From contig CAZLCS010000005.1 in NCBI GenBank assembly GCA_964557955.1, forward strand, positions 154,526 through 218,525: a stretch of DNA of 64,000 nt. Direction: 5' to 3'. The DNA comes from JALOOX01 sp964557955 (lineage in GTDB: Bacteria; Desulfobacterota; Syntrophobacteria; Syntrophobacterales; Syntrophobacteraceae). This document shows positions 46,007 to 54,898 of this stretch, piece after piece. The position numbers were made by a program, and so were the translations under genes. Every line of letters begins with the position of its first letter. The stretch's first letter is position 1. The notes below the pieces were generated by a model. That model saw only the letters and a program-made list of their open reading frames with translations. It was not told the origin of the DNA and ran no database searches.

Positions 46007-49000
46007 ATGGAGAAGGGCGAGCGGAAGGGCGGGCCGATCAAGTCTCACCAGGACTCTGAGAGAAGTCCCGGCGCAGAAGGTCTGGATGCGGATCAGCTGA
46101 GCGATGGGCACACCATGGCCAGAGCCGGGGCCATGGAGCGATTGAGCACACTGCAGGAAGGCGCATCGGCGGAACCTCCCGAAGAGAGGCAGGAAACGGT
46201 CATGCTCAAGGTGGAGGTCCAGGACACCCGGAAAGGGAGGGCTGGACAACCGACACTGGAGGTGGTGGCGGGGTCCGCCAACCGCAGAGTGATTCGGCTC
46301 GGCCAGGAGAAGATCAAGATCGGTCGCGTCAGCTACAACGACCTGGCCCTCCAGGACGGGAAGGTCTCCCGGACCCATGCAGCCGTCTACTTTGAGGAAG
46401 GACACTATGTTATTGAAGATCTGAACTCGACCAACGGGGTCATGGTCGACGGCCAGCTGATCCACAAGGTGGTGCTGAAATCCGGCAGCCGCATCACCCT
46501 TGGGGATACCGTCCTGCTTTTTACCCAGCTCGAGCCCGAAATATCCCTGGATGATAAGATCACGTTTTTGAACACGGCAGACCTCTTCAGCTGGCTGGAC
46601 GATGAATCCAAGAGGCTTCTGGCAGAGAACCTGGAAGTCCGTTTCTTCCCCCGAGAGACGATCGTGCTGCGGCAGCATACTCTGGTGGAGAGCATGTTTT
46701 TCCTCTACGCGGGCAGCATCCGGGTGGTGGAGATCAACGACGAAGGCGCCCAGAGGAAGATCGATCGGATCGATGCGGGCGGGTTCTTCGGTGAGCGAGC
46801 GCTGTTGGCCGGGGAGGCCGGTCGATATTCCATGATCGCCAATTCGGACGTGCATGTTCTGGAGCTGCAGCGAGGCCGTCTCAATGAGCTGCTTCAAAAG
46901 AGGCCGGAGCTCAACCAGGCGTTTTACCGAATGGTTTTGCAGAAGCTGAGCTCGGCCCAGGCGGAATCGGAGGCGGACGACCATCGCAGGGACGAGCTGC
47001 GGGCACTGGCCAAATCGACCGACGTGGAGATCATCGGCGAGGACAAGAAGATCAAGGAGGCCAGAAAACGGATCGAAGCCTGCGCCAGGGAAGGAAAGCC
47101 GGTTTTGATCACTGGACGGGCCGGGACCGGCAAGAAGACTTTCGCCCGGTACTATCACAAAATGGGACCCCACCCCGAGTACCCTTACGTGGAAATCTCG
47201 GTGTCGGAATTTGACAAGGCCAAGGTCGGCGGGGCCATCTTCGGAGTTGAAACGGATCCCGATGCCACTCACATGAAGGGGCACGTGGGATACCTTGAAA
47301 TGATCGAGAACGGGACCCTGGCCATCGCCCATGTGGAGCAGCTGGACGCCCATCAACAGAGCAAGCTGGCAACCTATATCAAACACGGCTGGTTTCACCG
47401 GGTCTACGGCCGCGACAGCGTGAAGTCCAACGCGAGGGTTCTCCTCCTGGGAACGGGGTCCGAAGCGGAGGTGATGGAGAAGCTCATCCCCGAGCTGCAG
47501 GAGCTGCTGAAAGACCAGCTGATCTCACTGCCCACCCTGACGCAGCGCCTCAAGGACATTCCACTCCTTGCCGAGCACCATCTGAAGATCTTCGCACGCA
47601 AGAACGCAAAACAGATCAGCGGGCTTTCACGGGAGGCGACGGATAGGCTGGTCAGCTACAACTGGCCCGGAAATGTCAAGGAGTTGAAGAATGTTCTTCA
47701 GCGGGCCGCCATCGTCACCTCTGAAAACGTGATCATACCCGGTGACCTCATTTTTGTGGCTCCCTCGGAAAAAGAGATCCACAAGCTCAACATCCTGCGG
47801 AACGACCGGATCAGGGACATCCTACGACATCCCTGGATCCCAAAGGTGTTCGTGTGGTTCAATATCTTCATGGTCGTGGTCATGGCGGGTTTCACTTTGT
47901 TCGGTGGGTCGCGGCCGGCGGACGATCCCCTTCAGGAGTTCGGCAACAACCCCGGAATGATCATCACCTGGCTCATCTGGTTCCCCATCCTTCCCATTTC
48001 GGCCGTGCTGCTGGGCCGAATATGGTGCACGGTCTGCCCCATCGCCGGAATCGGGGAACTGGTGAGCCGCATCAAGAAGCTCAACCTGCCGGCGCCTAAA
48101 TTTCTCAAGCGGATGGACTTCTGGATGGTGGTGATCTCGTTCATCTTCCTGGACTACGTGGAGGAGTTCTTCGAGGTCGCTCACAAGCCCTGGGCAACGG
48201 GGGTTCTGCTGGTGATCATCATTGGAACGTCCGTGGTCTTTTGTGTACTGTTCGAGCGAAAGACGTTTTGCCGCTATCTGTGTCCACTGGCCGGGATGCT
48301 CGGAGCCTATTCGACCCTCAGCATCCTCGAGGTCCGGGGCAACAAGAAGGTTTGCCAGACCCAGTGCGGGCAGCACCTTTGTTACAAGGGGACGGAGCAC
48401 ACGGATGGATGTCCCATGTTTTCGTACCCGGCCTCCCTCGCCACCAACACCGAATGCATGATGTGCCTCAACTGCCTGAAGAGCTGCGAGAACCGCGGTG
48501 TTCTGGTGAATGTCCGCCCGCCGCTCCAGGAGCTTTGGCACCAGAGCCAGCCGCTGCTCAGTCTTTCTCTTTTCGGAGTCATGCTGGTGGGGCTCATGGC
48601 GAGGCACCAGTTCGATCATCTGCTGATCTGGAATGCGTGGAAAGCCACCCTTACCTGGCCGGACCAAATGATCCATACCCTTGTGTATCTCTCGGCACTT
48701 GTTTTTTCCGTGGTGCCTTTCTTCCTGGTTTCGACCATTTCCGCCGCTGCCTCCCAGGAGAAGGTGTCCGAGAACATGGCTCATTATGGAATGGCCTTCA
48801 TTCCGCTGGCGGTGGCCGGTCATATCTCGCACGTGACCCATGAGCTTCTGAGCGAGGGGATTTACGAGCTTCTGCAATACGTGCTCAAAGTGTACGATTC
48901 GCTCGTTGCAGGGATCGCTGTAGGCACTCGGGAGGTGGTCATTTCGCCCTTCATTCATCAGTCGGTGGTGACCTTTATTAAGTTCCTCATCATCACGGGA

Positions 49001-49726
49001 GGCATGCTGGGCGCATTGGTGGCGCTGGTCATGATTGCCCGGCGCTGGTCCGACAGGAGTGTCCTGGGCCGCGTTATGCCCCACCTGTTGCTGCTTCTCT
49101 TCTTCTGGTGCGTGTATCTTTTCATTTTCCTCAGCCCGACGGGAGAACCCCCTGCCTCCGCCCACGAGACTCCTGCTGCGGGGGCTTCAGCACCAGCGGC
49201 TGTTGCAGGGAGAGAAAGCGAGGCGGTCAGCCCCCAGGCGCCAATCGCATCTCCTCCCATGGCGATGCAGGATACCAGGCCCATGTCGACGGCCGTGACC
49301 CCCCCAGCGCCGGCTGCCTCGACTCCCGGCGGGCCCGCGCCGGAGTCCCAGCAGCAGGCCCGGACTCCTGTGGGCGGCCCCGCATTTACACTCATCAGTC
49401 CGGATCTCAAAGGAGCCATTTACGCTCGCCTCGACAGCGTGGGCGTTTCAAGCTGGCTCCAGTCCGCCAAGTCCATGGCCGGTACCAGACAGTATCAATT
49501 GAGGCTTCAAGGTCAGGTTACGGGAGCTCCCCGGGGGGCGACGGTTCGGGTGAGTCTGGAAGCGGCGACGATGACTCAGCAGTTTTCGTCAAAACTCGAT
49601 GCGGGCGGAAGGTTCTCCGGCGACATCCGCGTGGGAAGCGTGACCCAGCGGATTCCTCTGGTGTTTGAGCTGATCGATCCCAGGGCGGGTACCGTTTTGG
49701 CCACGCACCGTGTGGTGATATACTGA
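46007..49726 (+). CDS. FHA-cNMP-binding-AAA-polyferredoxin membrane fusion protein
   Basis: A 1239-residue multidomain protein. Residues 1-65 look disordered. An FHA domain (about 75-168) has GRVSYNDL, SRTHAAV and LNSTNGVMV. A cyclic-nucleotide-binding domain (182-300) includes GGFFGERALL. A sigma-54-activator-like AAA module (335-580) keeps Walker A (GRAGTGKKT from 370) and YNWPGNVKELKN, but Walker B is LAIAHV, without Asp or Glu, and the GAFTGA loop is missing. Then a NapH/CcoG-like membrane part has TMs from about 615, WCTVC (C674, C677), FCRYLC (C755, C759) and a [4Fe-4S] motif CMMCLNCLKSC (C817, C820, C823, C827). The end is a Pro/Ala linker and a beta-rich domain, probably periplasmic. 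The ATG at 46007 suits the GGAGG spacing better than the ATG at 45998. Confidence 0.85.
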   Translation: MEKGERKGGPIKSHQDSERSPGAEGLDADQLSDGHTMARAGAMERLSTLQEGASAEPPEERQETVMLKVEVQDTRKGRAGQPTLEVVAGSANRRVIRLGQEKIKIGRVSYNDLALQDGKVSRTHAAVYFEEGHYVIEDLNSTNGVMVDGQLIHKVVLKSGSRITLGDTVLLFTQLEPEISLDDKITFLNTADLFSWLDDESKRLLAENLEVRFFPRETIVLRQHTLVESMFFLYAGSIRVVEINDEGAQRKIDRIDAGGFFGERALLAGEAGRYSMIANSDVHVLELQRGRLNELLQKRPELNQAFYRMVLQKLSSAQAESEADDHRRDELRALAKSTDVEIIGEDKKIKEARKRIEACAREGKPVLITGRAGTGKKTFARYYHKMGPHPEYPYVEISVSEFDKAKVGGAIFGVETDPDATHMKGHVGYLEMIENGTLAIAHVEQLDAHQQSKLATYIKHGWFHRVYGRDSVKSNARVLLLGTGSEAEVMEKLIPELQELLKDQLISLPTLTQRLKDIPLLAEHHLKIFARKNAKQISGLSREATDRLVSYNWPGNVKELKNVLQRAAIVTSENVIIPGDLIFVAPSEKEIHKLNILRNDRIRDILRHPWIPKVFVWFNIFMVVVMAGFTLFGGSRPADDPLQEFGNNPGMIITWLIWFPILPISAVLLGRIWCTVCPIAGIGELVSRIKKLNLPAPKFLKRMDFWMVVISFIFLDYVEEFFEVAHKPWATGVLLVIIIGTSVVFCVLFERKTFCRYLCPLAGMLGAYSTLSILEVRGNKKVCQTQCGQHLCYKGTEHTDGCPMFSYPASLATNTECMMCLNCLKSCENRGVLVNVRPPLQELWHQSQPLLSLSLFGVMLVGLMARHQFDHLLIWNAWKATLTWPDQMIHTLVYLSALVFSVVPFFLVSTISAAASQEKVSENMAHYGMAFIPLAVAGHISHVTHELLSEGIYELLQYVLKVYDSLVAGIAVGTREVVISPFIHQSVVTFIKFLIITGGMLGALVALVMIARRWSDRSVLGRVMPHLLLLLFFWCVYLFIFLSPTGEPPASAHETPAAGASAPAAVAGRESEAVSPQAPIASPPMAMQDTRPMSTAVTPPAPAASTPGGPAPESQQQARTPVGGPAFTLISPDLKGAIYARLDSVGVSSWLQSAKSMAGTRQYQLRLQGQVTGAPRGATVRVSLEAATMTQQFSSKLDAGGRFSGDIRVGSVTQRIPLVFELIDPRAGTVLATHRVVIY

Positions 49727-49764
49727 TTACTCATATTTAAACCGTTTGCAGAGATGGGAAACCT

Positions 49765-52638
49765 ATGCTTCACCCCAGCAATCTCATCGGACAACAGATC
49801 GACCAGTTCAGACTCGACGAGTTCATCGCCAAGGGGGCCATGGGCATGGTCTTCAAGGCTTTCGACACCGTTCTCGTGAGAACGGTGGCCCTGAAGCTGA
49901 TCTCCAAGCAGGTTGTGGACGATTTGACCGACGAAGAGGCAACCATGCGCGAGGAGGCTCGCAAGCGGCTGATCCAGGAAGCCAAGGCAGCCGGTCGTCT
50001 GAACCACCCCAATATTCTGACGATCTTCTCGTATGGTGAAACAGATGATTTCGAATACATCTGTATGGAATATCTCAAGGGGAAAACCCTCAATCAGGTG
50101 CTCTCCGAAAAGAAGGTGATCGAGACCGATCAGGCCATGGATATACTCGAACAGGTTCTGCTTGCCCTGGATGCGGCCAACAAGGAGCAGATCGTTCATC
50201 GGGATATCAAGCCATCCAACATCATGATCACGGAAGACGGTCGTGTGAAGGTCATGGACTTCGGGATAGCCAAGCTGCCATCGTTTTCCATGACCACGAC
50301 GGGCACGGTTCTCGGCACACCCTATTATATGTCTCCGGAACAGATATCCGGGCAAAAGGTTGACATCAGATCGGATATCTTCTCGGTGGGTGCCGTCCTG
50401 TATCAGATTGTAACGGGAGAGCGACCGTTTGAAGCGACCAACACGGCGACTCTGGCATACAAGATCGTTCAGGTGGATCCCATCCCTCCGGATGTTCTCA
50501 ACATCCACGTCCCGCATCCCTTGGGCATCATCCTCAGGAAAGCCCTGGCCAAGAACCCCTCCGAAAGATACCAGACTCCGATGGAGATGATGCAGGACCT
50601 CAAGGCGATTCGGGAGAAGAAAAGGCCTCCGAGCCAGGCGGGTGCAACCCTCATGGCCAGAGACCTTGAGGCGGAAAGGACCGTCTTTGCCAAGGCCGGT
50701 GAGATGGACATGACGGTCCACGCGGAGCCCGTTGCACATTCGGAGGGAGCTGAGGCCACAGTGGCCGGTGAAGTGTCGGCACCGAAGGTTCGTGTGATCG
50801 AGTTTCCACGAGATCCGGGGGCTGAGGGCATGAAAGCGCAGGCGGAGCATCCATCAAAGGACCAGGAAGGAGAGGTCGAAACGGCTCAGGAAGGGGGTGA
50901 ATCCGGACCAGGAGATGTGGGTGGGGCGGAGTCCCTTCTTCCCGGTGACGGGCTCGTTCCGCTGCAGGGGCGGCCGGCCCATGATTTCGGCAGAGTATCT
51001 GGAGGGAGGAGACATCGCATCGTTGGCATTTTAGCTGTTTTGATCATCGTGGCAGGTTTCTGGTACGTTGCATTCAACGCCTTCCGTGGGCTCAAGGAAG
51101 CGGTCCATGCTCCCGCTGAATCCCCCAAGCCGGTCCAGGAAGCCCAGACCCAGCTGCCGACTGCCCCAACTTCACCCCAGCCGGAGGCGGTGCGGCCGGA
51201 GACGACGTCCCCCCCCCCGGAGGCGGCATTTGGGCCCGAGACCCCAACGCCTCCGCCTTCTGTAGAGCAGCTCATTGCTGAAGCCAAGAGGATCTGGCCG
51301 TCCGATCCCGCTGCAGCGCAGAAAACTTTGGAGAAAGCCGTGGCTCTCCAGCCTGAGCATTTCGAAGCGTCATTTCAGCTGGCTCGACTCCTGGCGTATC
51401 GGATGGATTATCGTGCGGCGATTCAGCAATATGAGAAGACGCTGCAAATCAACAAGCAGAACCCGGAAGTCTACTTCAACCTCGGTCATATTTATCTCGG
51501 CCAGGGCAATTACGACGCGGCGGTGGAGAACCTCGAAGCCTGCTGGGCTTTGAAGCCGCCCTTCCAGGACGAGGTGCTCGCCAATCTGGGGATCGCCTAC
51601 CTGAAGAAGAATCGCCCGGACCGGGCTCAAGACCTCTTCACGCAGGCTCTTGAGATCAACCCGGCCAATCAGGTTGCCAAAGGCTATCTCGCAACAATGA
51701 TCAAACCCGATCAAGGTGACGTTGCAGGCGGAACCGGACAAGCTCCCTCGACACCGGTTGAAACGAAAGAAAGTGCGGAAGCCGTGGAAAGGGTGGTCGC
51801 TCGGGCCAAGGATCTCTTCGAAAAGGATCCGGCTGAGGCGAGAAGACTGCTGAACGAAGCGATTTCCATGGCCCCTGACGATTTTGACGCGAATTTTCAG
51901 TTAGGGCGGCTGCTCACTTTTCAAAAGGATTATCCGGGGGCTATCGAACAATACCGGAAGGCCCTCCTTAAGGACGCTCAGGCTGCCGATGTTCACTTCA
52001 ACCTGGGCTATATTTACCTGGTATCCAAAGATTACGACAAAGCCATCCAGTATTACGAATCATGTCTCGCGCTTTCGCCTCCTTACCGCGATGAGGTGCT
52101 CACGAACCTCGGACTCTCTCATCTCAAGAAAGGTAATGACGCCCGGGCCCGGGAGCTGTTTGAGGCGGCGCTGGATGCCAATACGAACAACGAGGTTGCG
52201 AGGGGATATCTCCGAAATCTGGAGAAGTCAAAAATGAGCAGGCCGGATACCAATCCTGCGGGGGCTCCCGGCGATTCGGGCAATCTGCAGGAGGCTGCCG
52301 CATCCGGTGGAGCGGAAATCTCTGAGAATGCGACTCAGCCCGCTCAGCGATCATTGGAGGGAGATTACCTCGTGGAAGGTGTGAACCCCAGTGGGAGCAA
52401 GTACAAGGGCAAGGCAACCCTGCGACGTAAGGGGGACACTTACACGGTCACCTGGACCATTTCCAATGAGAAGTTCTCCGGCAGTGGCACTTTGAACGGA
52501 GATGTGCTGGCGGTGAATTGGAAGACGAACACCGGAGTGTCGGGCGTGGTGAACTACCAGCTCAACGAGGACGGGACACTCAAGGGAAGCTGGGCAGACG
52601 GAGCTGGAGCTGAAACGTTGATTCCGGTGCGGCAGTAG
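49765..52638 (+). CDS. Transmembrane Ser/Thr protein kinase with duplicated TPR blocks
   Basis: A 957-residue kinase. The catalytic domain (about 13-280) has AKGAMGMVFKAF, ALKLISK (Lys), HRDIKPSNIMI (D147), DFGIAKL and GTPYYMSPEQ, all required residues. After a charged linker, a single TM lies at about 418-438 (VGILAVLIIVAGFWYVAF). The outer part has two similar TPR blocks of about 145 residues (about 500-648 and 674-820), each with FNLGHIYLGQGNYDAAVENL-like repeats. The end is a beta-domain (YLVEGVNPSGSKYKGKATL). It lies 38 bp after the FHA fusion, its likely phosphorylation target or partner. Confidence 0.95.
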   Translation: MLHPSNLIGQQIDQFRLDEFIAKGAMGMVFKAFDTVLVRTVALKLISKQVVDDLTDEEATMREEARKRLIQEAKAAGRLNHPNILTIFSYGETDDFEYICMEYLKGKTLNQVLSEKKVIETDQAMDILEQVLLALDAANKEQIVHRDIKPSNIMITEDGRVKVMDFGIAKLPSFSMTTTGTVLGTPYYMSPEQISGQKVDIRSDIFSVGAVLYQIVTGERPFEATNTATLAYKIVQVDPIPPDVLNIHVPHPLGIILRKALAKNPSERYQTPMEMMQDLKAIREKKRPPSQAGATLMARDLEAERTVFAKAGEMDMTVHAEPVAHSEGAEATVAGEVSAPKVRVIEFPRDPGAEGMKAQAEHPSKDQEGEVETAQEGGESGPGDVGGAESLLPGDGLVPLQGRPAHDFGRVSGGRRHRIVGILAVLIIVAGFWYVAFNAFRGLKEAVHAPAESPKPVQEAQTQLPTAPTSPQPEAVRPETTSPPPEAAFGPETPTPPPSVEQLIAEAKRIWPSDPAAAQKTLEKAVALQPEHFEASFQLARLLAYRMDYRAAIQQYEKTLQINKQNPEVYFNLGHIYLGQGNYDAAVENLEACWALKPPFQDEVLANLGIAYLKKNRPDRAQDLFTQALEINPANQVAKGYLATMIKPDQGDVAGGTGQAPSTPVETKESAEAVERVVARAKDLFEKDPAEARRLLNEAISMAPDDFDANFQLGRLLTFQKDYPGAIEQYRKALLKDAQAADVHFNLGYIYLVSKDYDKAIQYYESCLALSPPYRDEVLTNLGLSHLKKGNDARARELFEAALDANTNNEVARGYLRNLEKSKMSRPDTNPAGAPGDSGNLQEAAASGGAEISENATQPAQRSLEGDYLVEGVNPSGSKYKGKATLRRKGDTYTVTWTISNEKFSGSGTLNGDVLAVNWKTNTGVSGVVNYQLNEDGTLKGSWADGAGAETLIPVRQ

Positions 52639-52752
52639 AGTACCTGCGCCCGGGCCCTTTGAACACGGTTTGCAGCCGAGGATCGGAGGTGAGCTGTGCA
52701 CGCCATGCAACCGCAAGAACGACTTGCCATTCAATGCAAAGGGAGGGGTCGA

Positions 52753-53190
52753 ATGAAGAAGAACTTTGGAATGCTCCTATGGGCGATATCACTGGCGATG
52801 GTATTGAGTGGTTGTGCCAGCATGTCCCATGATGAAATCAAAGGCGCCGTGAAAAAGCCGGCCCCGGTCCTCGAGGAGCCGACGTATATCTTTCATCGGG
52901 TCATGGCGGGTGAGACCATGAGCACCATTGCCCAATACTATACGGGGAAGCAGAGCATGTGGCGTGAAATTGCCGACGCAAATCCCGGGCTGAGTCCCTT
53001 CGACCTCAAGAAGGACCAGATCGTCAAGGTGCCCATGGCCATCGCCACCGCTCACAAAGAGCAGCCGACCCATTCCACCGCCAGGAAGCCGAAAAGGACC
53101 ACCAAAAAGGGCTCGGAAGCCGAAGCCGCTCCGTCCAAGCCCATAGAGGCCCTGGAAGGGGATAGCGAACCTGTCTTCGGTCCCAAGTGA
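52753..53190 (+). CDS. LysM-domain lipoprotein
   Basis: A 145-residue lipoprotein with lipobox LSGC (C21). One LysM domain follows (about residues 46-95): IFHRVMAGETMSTIAQYYTG and then MWREIADANPGLSPFDLKKD with QIVKVP. The C-terminus is basic then acidic. It probably binds peptidoglycan. The ATG at 52753 has GGGAGGGG upstream. It is the last gene before a strong terminator and ends the cluster. Confidence 0.88.
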   Translation: MKKNFGMLLWAISLAMVLSGCASMSHDEIKGAVKKPAPVLEEPTYIFHRVMAGETMSTIAQYYTGKQSMWREIADANPGLSPFDLKKDQIVKVPMAIATAHKEQPTHSTARKPKRTTKKGSEAEAAPSKPIEALEGDSEPVFGPK

Positions 53191-53216
53191 CGCTTCCTGG
53201 TATTGATCTTCTTCTG

Positions 53217-53257
53217 AAAGACAAGTGGCGGGGTTCGCCCCCGCCCGGAAGTCTTTT
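53217..53257 (+). terminator. Rho-independent terminator of the kinase-FHA cluster
   Basis: A nested stem has outer arms aaagac (53217-53222) and gtcttt (53251-53256) and an inner GC-rich stem ggcgggg/ccccgcc with loop ttcgc, followed by T residues. It begins 27 bp after the LysM gene stop codon. Confidence 0.85.
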
Positions 53258-53316
53258 GAGGCAGGACCGGTCAACAGAACGGATTGCAGTGCAGCGCCTG
53301 CCTCGATGGGTCAGCC

Positions 53317-53877
53317 TTACTTGCCCTTCCAGACCCCTTCCTTCTCTTCGGTGGCAATGATTTTGCCATTCTTGTCGTAGAAAACTCTCTTTTCCGGCTT
53401 GCCGTCGTCGTAGAAGACCTCGACCTTTGAATAGTTCTTCTTCTTTTCAAATGCATCAGTGTACCAGAATTCCTCCTTCTTTTTTTCACCGTTGTCCTCG
53501 TAATGTATCTCCGCCCTTTTCAATCCATGAACAGCTGCGTATGCGTCTGTGTAGAACCATTCAGACTTCTTGAGTATCGTTCCCTTGAATGGTTTATGTT
53601 CATAATATTGTTCTCTTCTGTAAACACCATCAACTTTAGCCTGCTCATCAGTATAAAAAGATTCAATCTCATTTATCAATCCAAATTTATCATAGTGTTC
53701 CAAAATGCGTTTTAATCCTTGTTTATATTTGGAGTCATCTGGTTTATATATTTCTTCTTCTGTCTTGCCGCCATATTTGTTTTTCTCTGTAATTATTTTT
53801 TCTTCTTTTGCAATGCTATTGATTGGGAGTATGAATACAAAGATAAACATAATCAGCAAATGTACGAACTTATTCAT
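53317..53877 (-). CDS. AT-rich exported protein with repeated Tyr-rich segments
   Basis: A 186-residue protein with a signal peptide (about residues 1-22, ending NSIA). The mature chain has recurrent segments such as FYTDEQAKVDGV, WFYTDAYAAVHGLKRAEIHY, EFWYTDAFEKKK and VEVFYDDGKPEKRVFYD, suggesting a repeat of about 25-30 residues, perhaps YwqK/MORN-like. The 5' half is much AT-richer than its neighbours (runs such as tttatatatttcttcttc), a sign of acquisition. An AAGGAGG site with good spacing supports the ATG at 53877. No homologue can be named from memory. Confidence 0.75.
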   Translation of the reverse strand: MNKFVHLLIMFIFVFILPINSIAKEEKIITEKNKYGGKTEEEIYKPDDSKYKQGLKRILEHYDKFGLINEIESFYTDEQAKVDGVYRREQYYEHKPFKGTILKKSEWFYTDAYAAVHGLKRAEIHYEDNGEKKKEEFWYTDAFEKKKNYSKVEVFYDDGKPEKRVFYDKNGKIIATEEKEGVWKGK

Positions 53878-53924
53878 TTTATCCTCCTTCATCCTCCAGC
53901 ATGTATTTCTTTCAAGAACTGGTA

Positions 53925-54896
53925 TTAAATATATCCAACAGCCTTATATCGCTTGATCTTTTCCGGTATGACGCAATCCCAGTATTCCTTGAAGCTGAAA
54001 TTCGAGTAATCATGGAAGGGGGCCGGACCGGTATCCACCAGCACACACTTGCATGAATCATCGGTCAGGATAACGAAAATATTGTTGGGACTGATGGAGG
54101 TCTTGGCTTCGGGGGCAGCCACGAAAAAATCGAGGAGCTCGTTCACGAAGCTTTCGACGGCGGAGAAAACCAGCCGATGTCGGGGATTCTCGGGGCCTCC
54201 CAGTTGGTCGTAGATGCGGGCGAGAGACTCCCCGGCGAGTTTTTCCTTGATCATGAATCGCCCATAGGGATCAGCTTCCACAATCTTCGGCACGCGAATC
54301 CCCCGGTCGTCGAAAATGAGGGTCACCTCGTGCTCGAGCTTCAGATGGTCGCGACTGTAAGTCCTCGGTTTGGCAATCTTGAGAACATTCTGCCGGTTTT
54401 CCAGGTATTCGTAAACAACTCCGTTTTCCCCCTCCCCCAATTTCGGGAGCTGGATGTTGAGCTGATGCCCATTGAGCTCGAGGGGGATTGGTCGCGACGA
54501 GGCGGCGTTGAGGTGTCCGATGATGTGACTCGACTCATTATCCATATAGAAGGGCCTGAGATCGTCCGTCAGGTCCGCGACGTAGCCCGAAGACCCGAAG
54601 GCCAGACTGGAATCCGTCTGGTTCTCCTTGAGGAACATGCCGCAGTAGCCCGCTGTCTTGAGGGCGATGATGAGGTCTCCCACGACTGCATAGTCCGAGG
54701 CAAAAAGCAGCTCGAACAGGCCCACGTCCCGCCCTGAGACAGCTTGAAATCCGCAATGTCTGCATTTGTCGATCTGTACACCGGGCACCCGGATCGTAGC
54801 GCCTTCGATGGTGATGTCCTGGGCCACCTGGTTGGTGGTAAGAATCCCCTCTTCGCAACGGGGGCAGATCTCATTGTCTCGATGATCGTGGCGCAT
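53925..54896 (-). CDS. Zinc-ribbon kinase-fold protein with substituted catalytic Asp
   Basis: A 323-residue protein. The N-terminus is a MqsA/YgiT-like zinc ribbon with CPRC and CRHC (C11, C14, C45, C48). Residues 148-323 look like a kinase fold: LGEGENGVVYEYL (Gly loop 154-159), VLKIAK (K173), ISPNNIF (N272) and VLVDTG (D288). Where HxD/HGD kinases have catalytic Asp there is S267 in TSISPNNI. The Mg-binding Asn and Asp remain. The C-terminal motif FSFKEYWDCVIPEKIKRYKA closely matches the next gene upstream. The ATG at 54896 follows the upstream stop by two bases. Inactive kinase or unusual enzyme; not determinable from sequence. Confidence 0.7.
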   Translation of the reverse strand: MRHDHRDNEICPRCEEGILTTNQVAQDITIEGATIRVPGVQIDKCRHCGFQAVSGRDVGLFELLFASDYAVVGDLIIALKTAGYCGMFLKENQTDSSLAFGSSGYVADLTDDLRPFYMDNESSHIIGHLNAASSRPIPLELNGHQLNIQLPKLGEGENGVVYEYLENRQNVLKIAKPRTYSRDHLKLEHEVTLIFDDRGIRVPKIVEADPYGRFMIKEKLAGESLARIYDQLGGPENPRHRLVFSAVESFVNELLDFFVAAPEAKTSISPNNIFVILTDDSCKCVLVDTGPAPFHDYSNFSFKEYWDCVIPEKIKRYKAVGYI

Positions 54897-54898
54897 GT

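Noticed and set aside
46007..49726. Sigma-54-dependent transcription activator
   Set aside because: No GAFTGA loop, no Walker B acidic pair and no DNA-binding helix-turn-helix; a membrane redox part follows instead.
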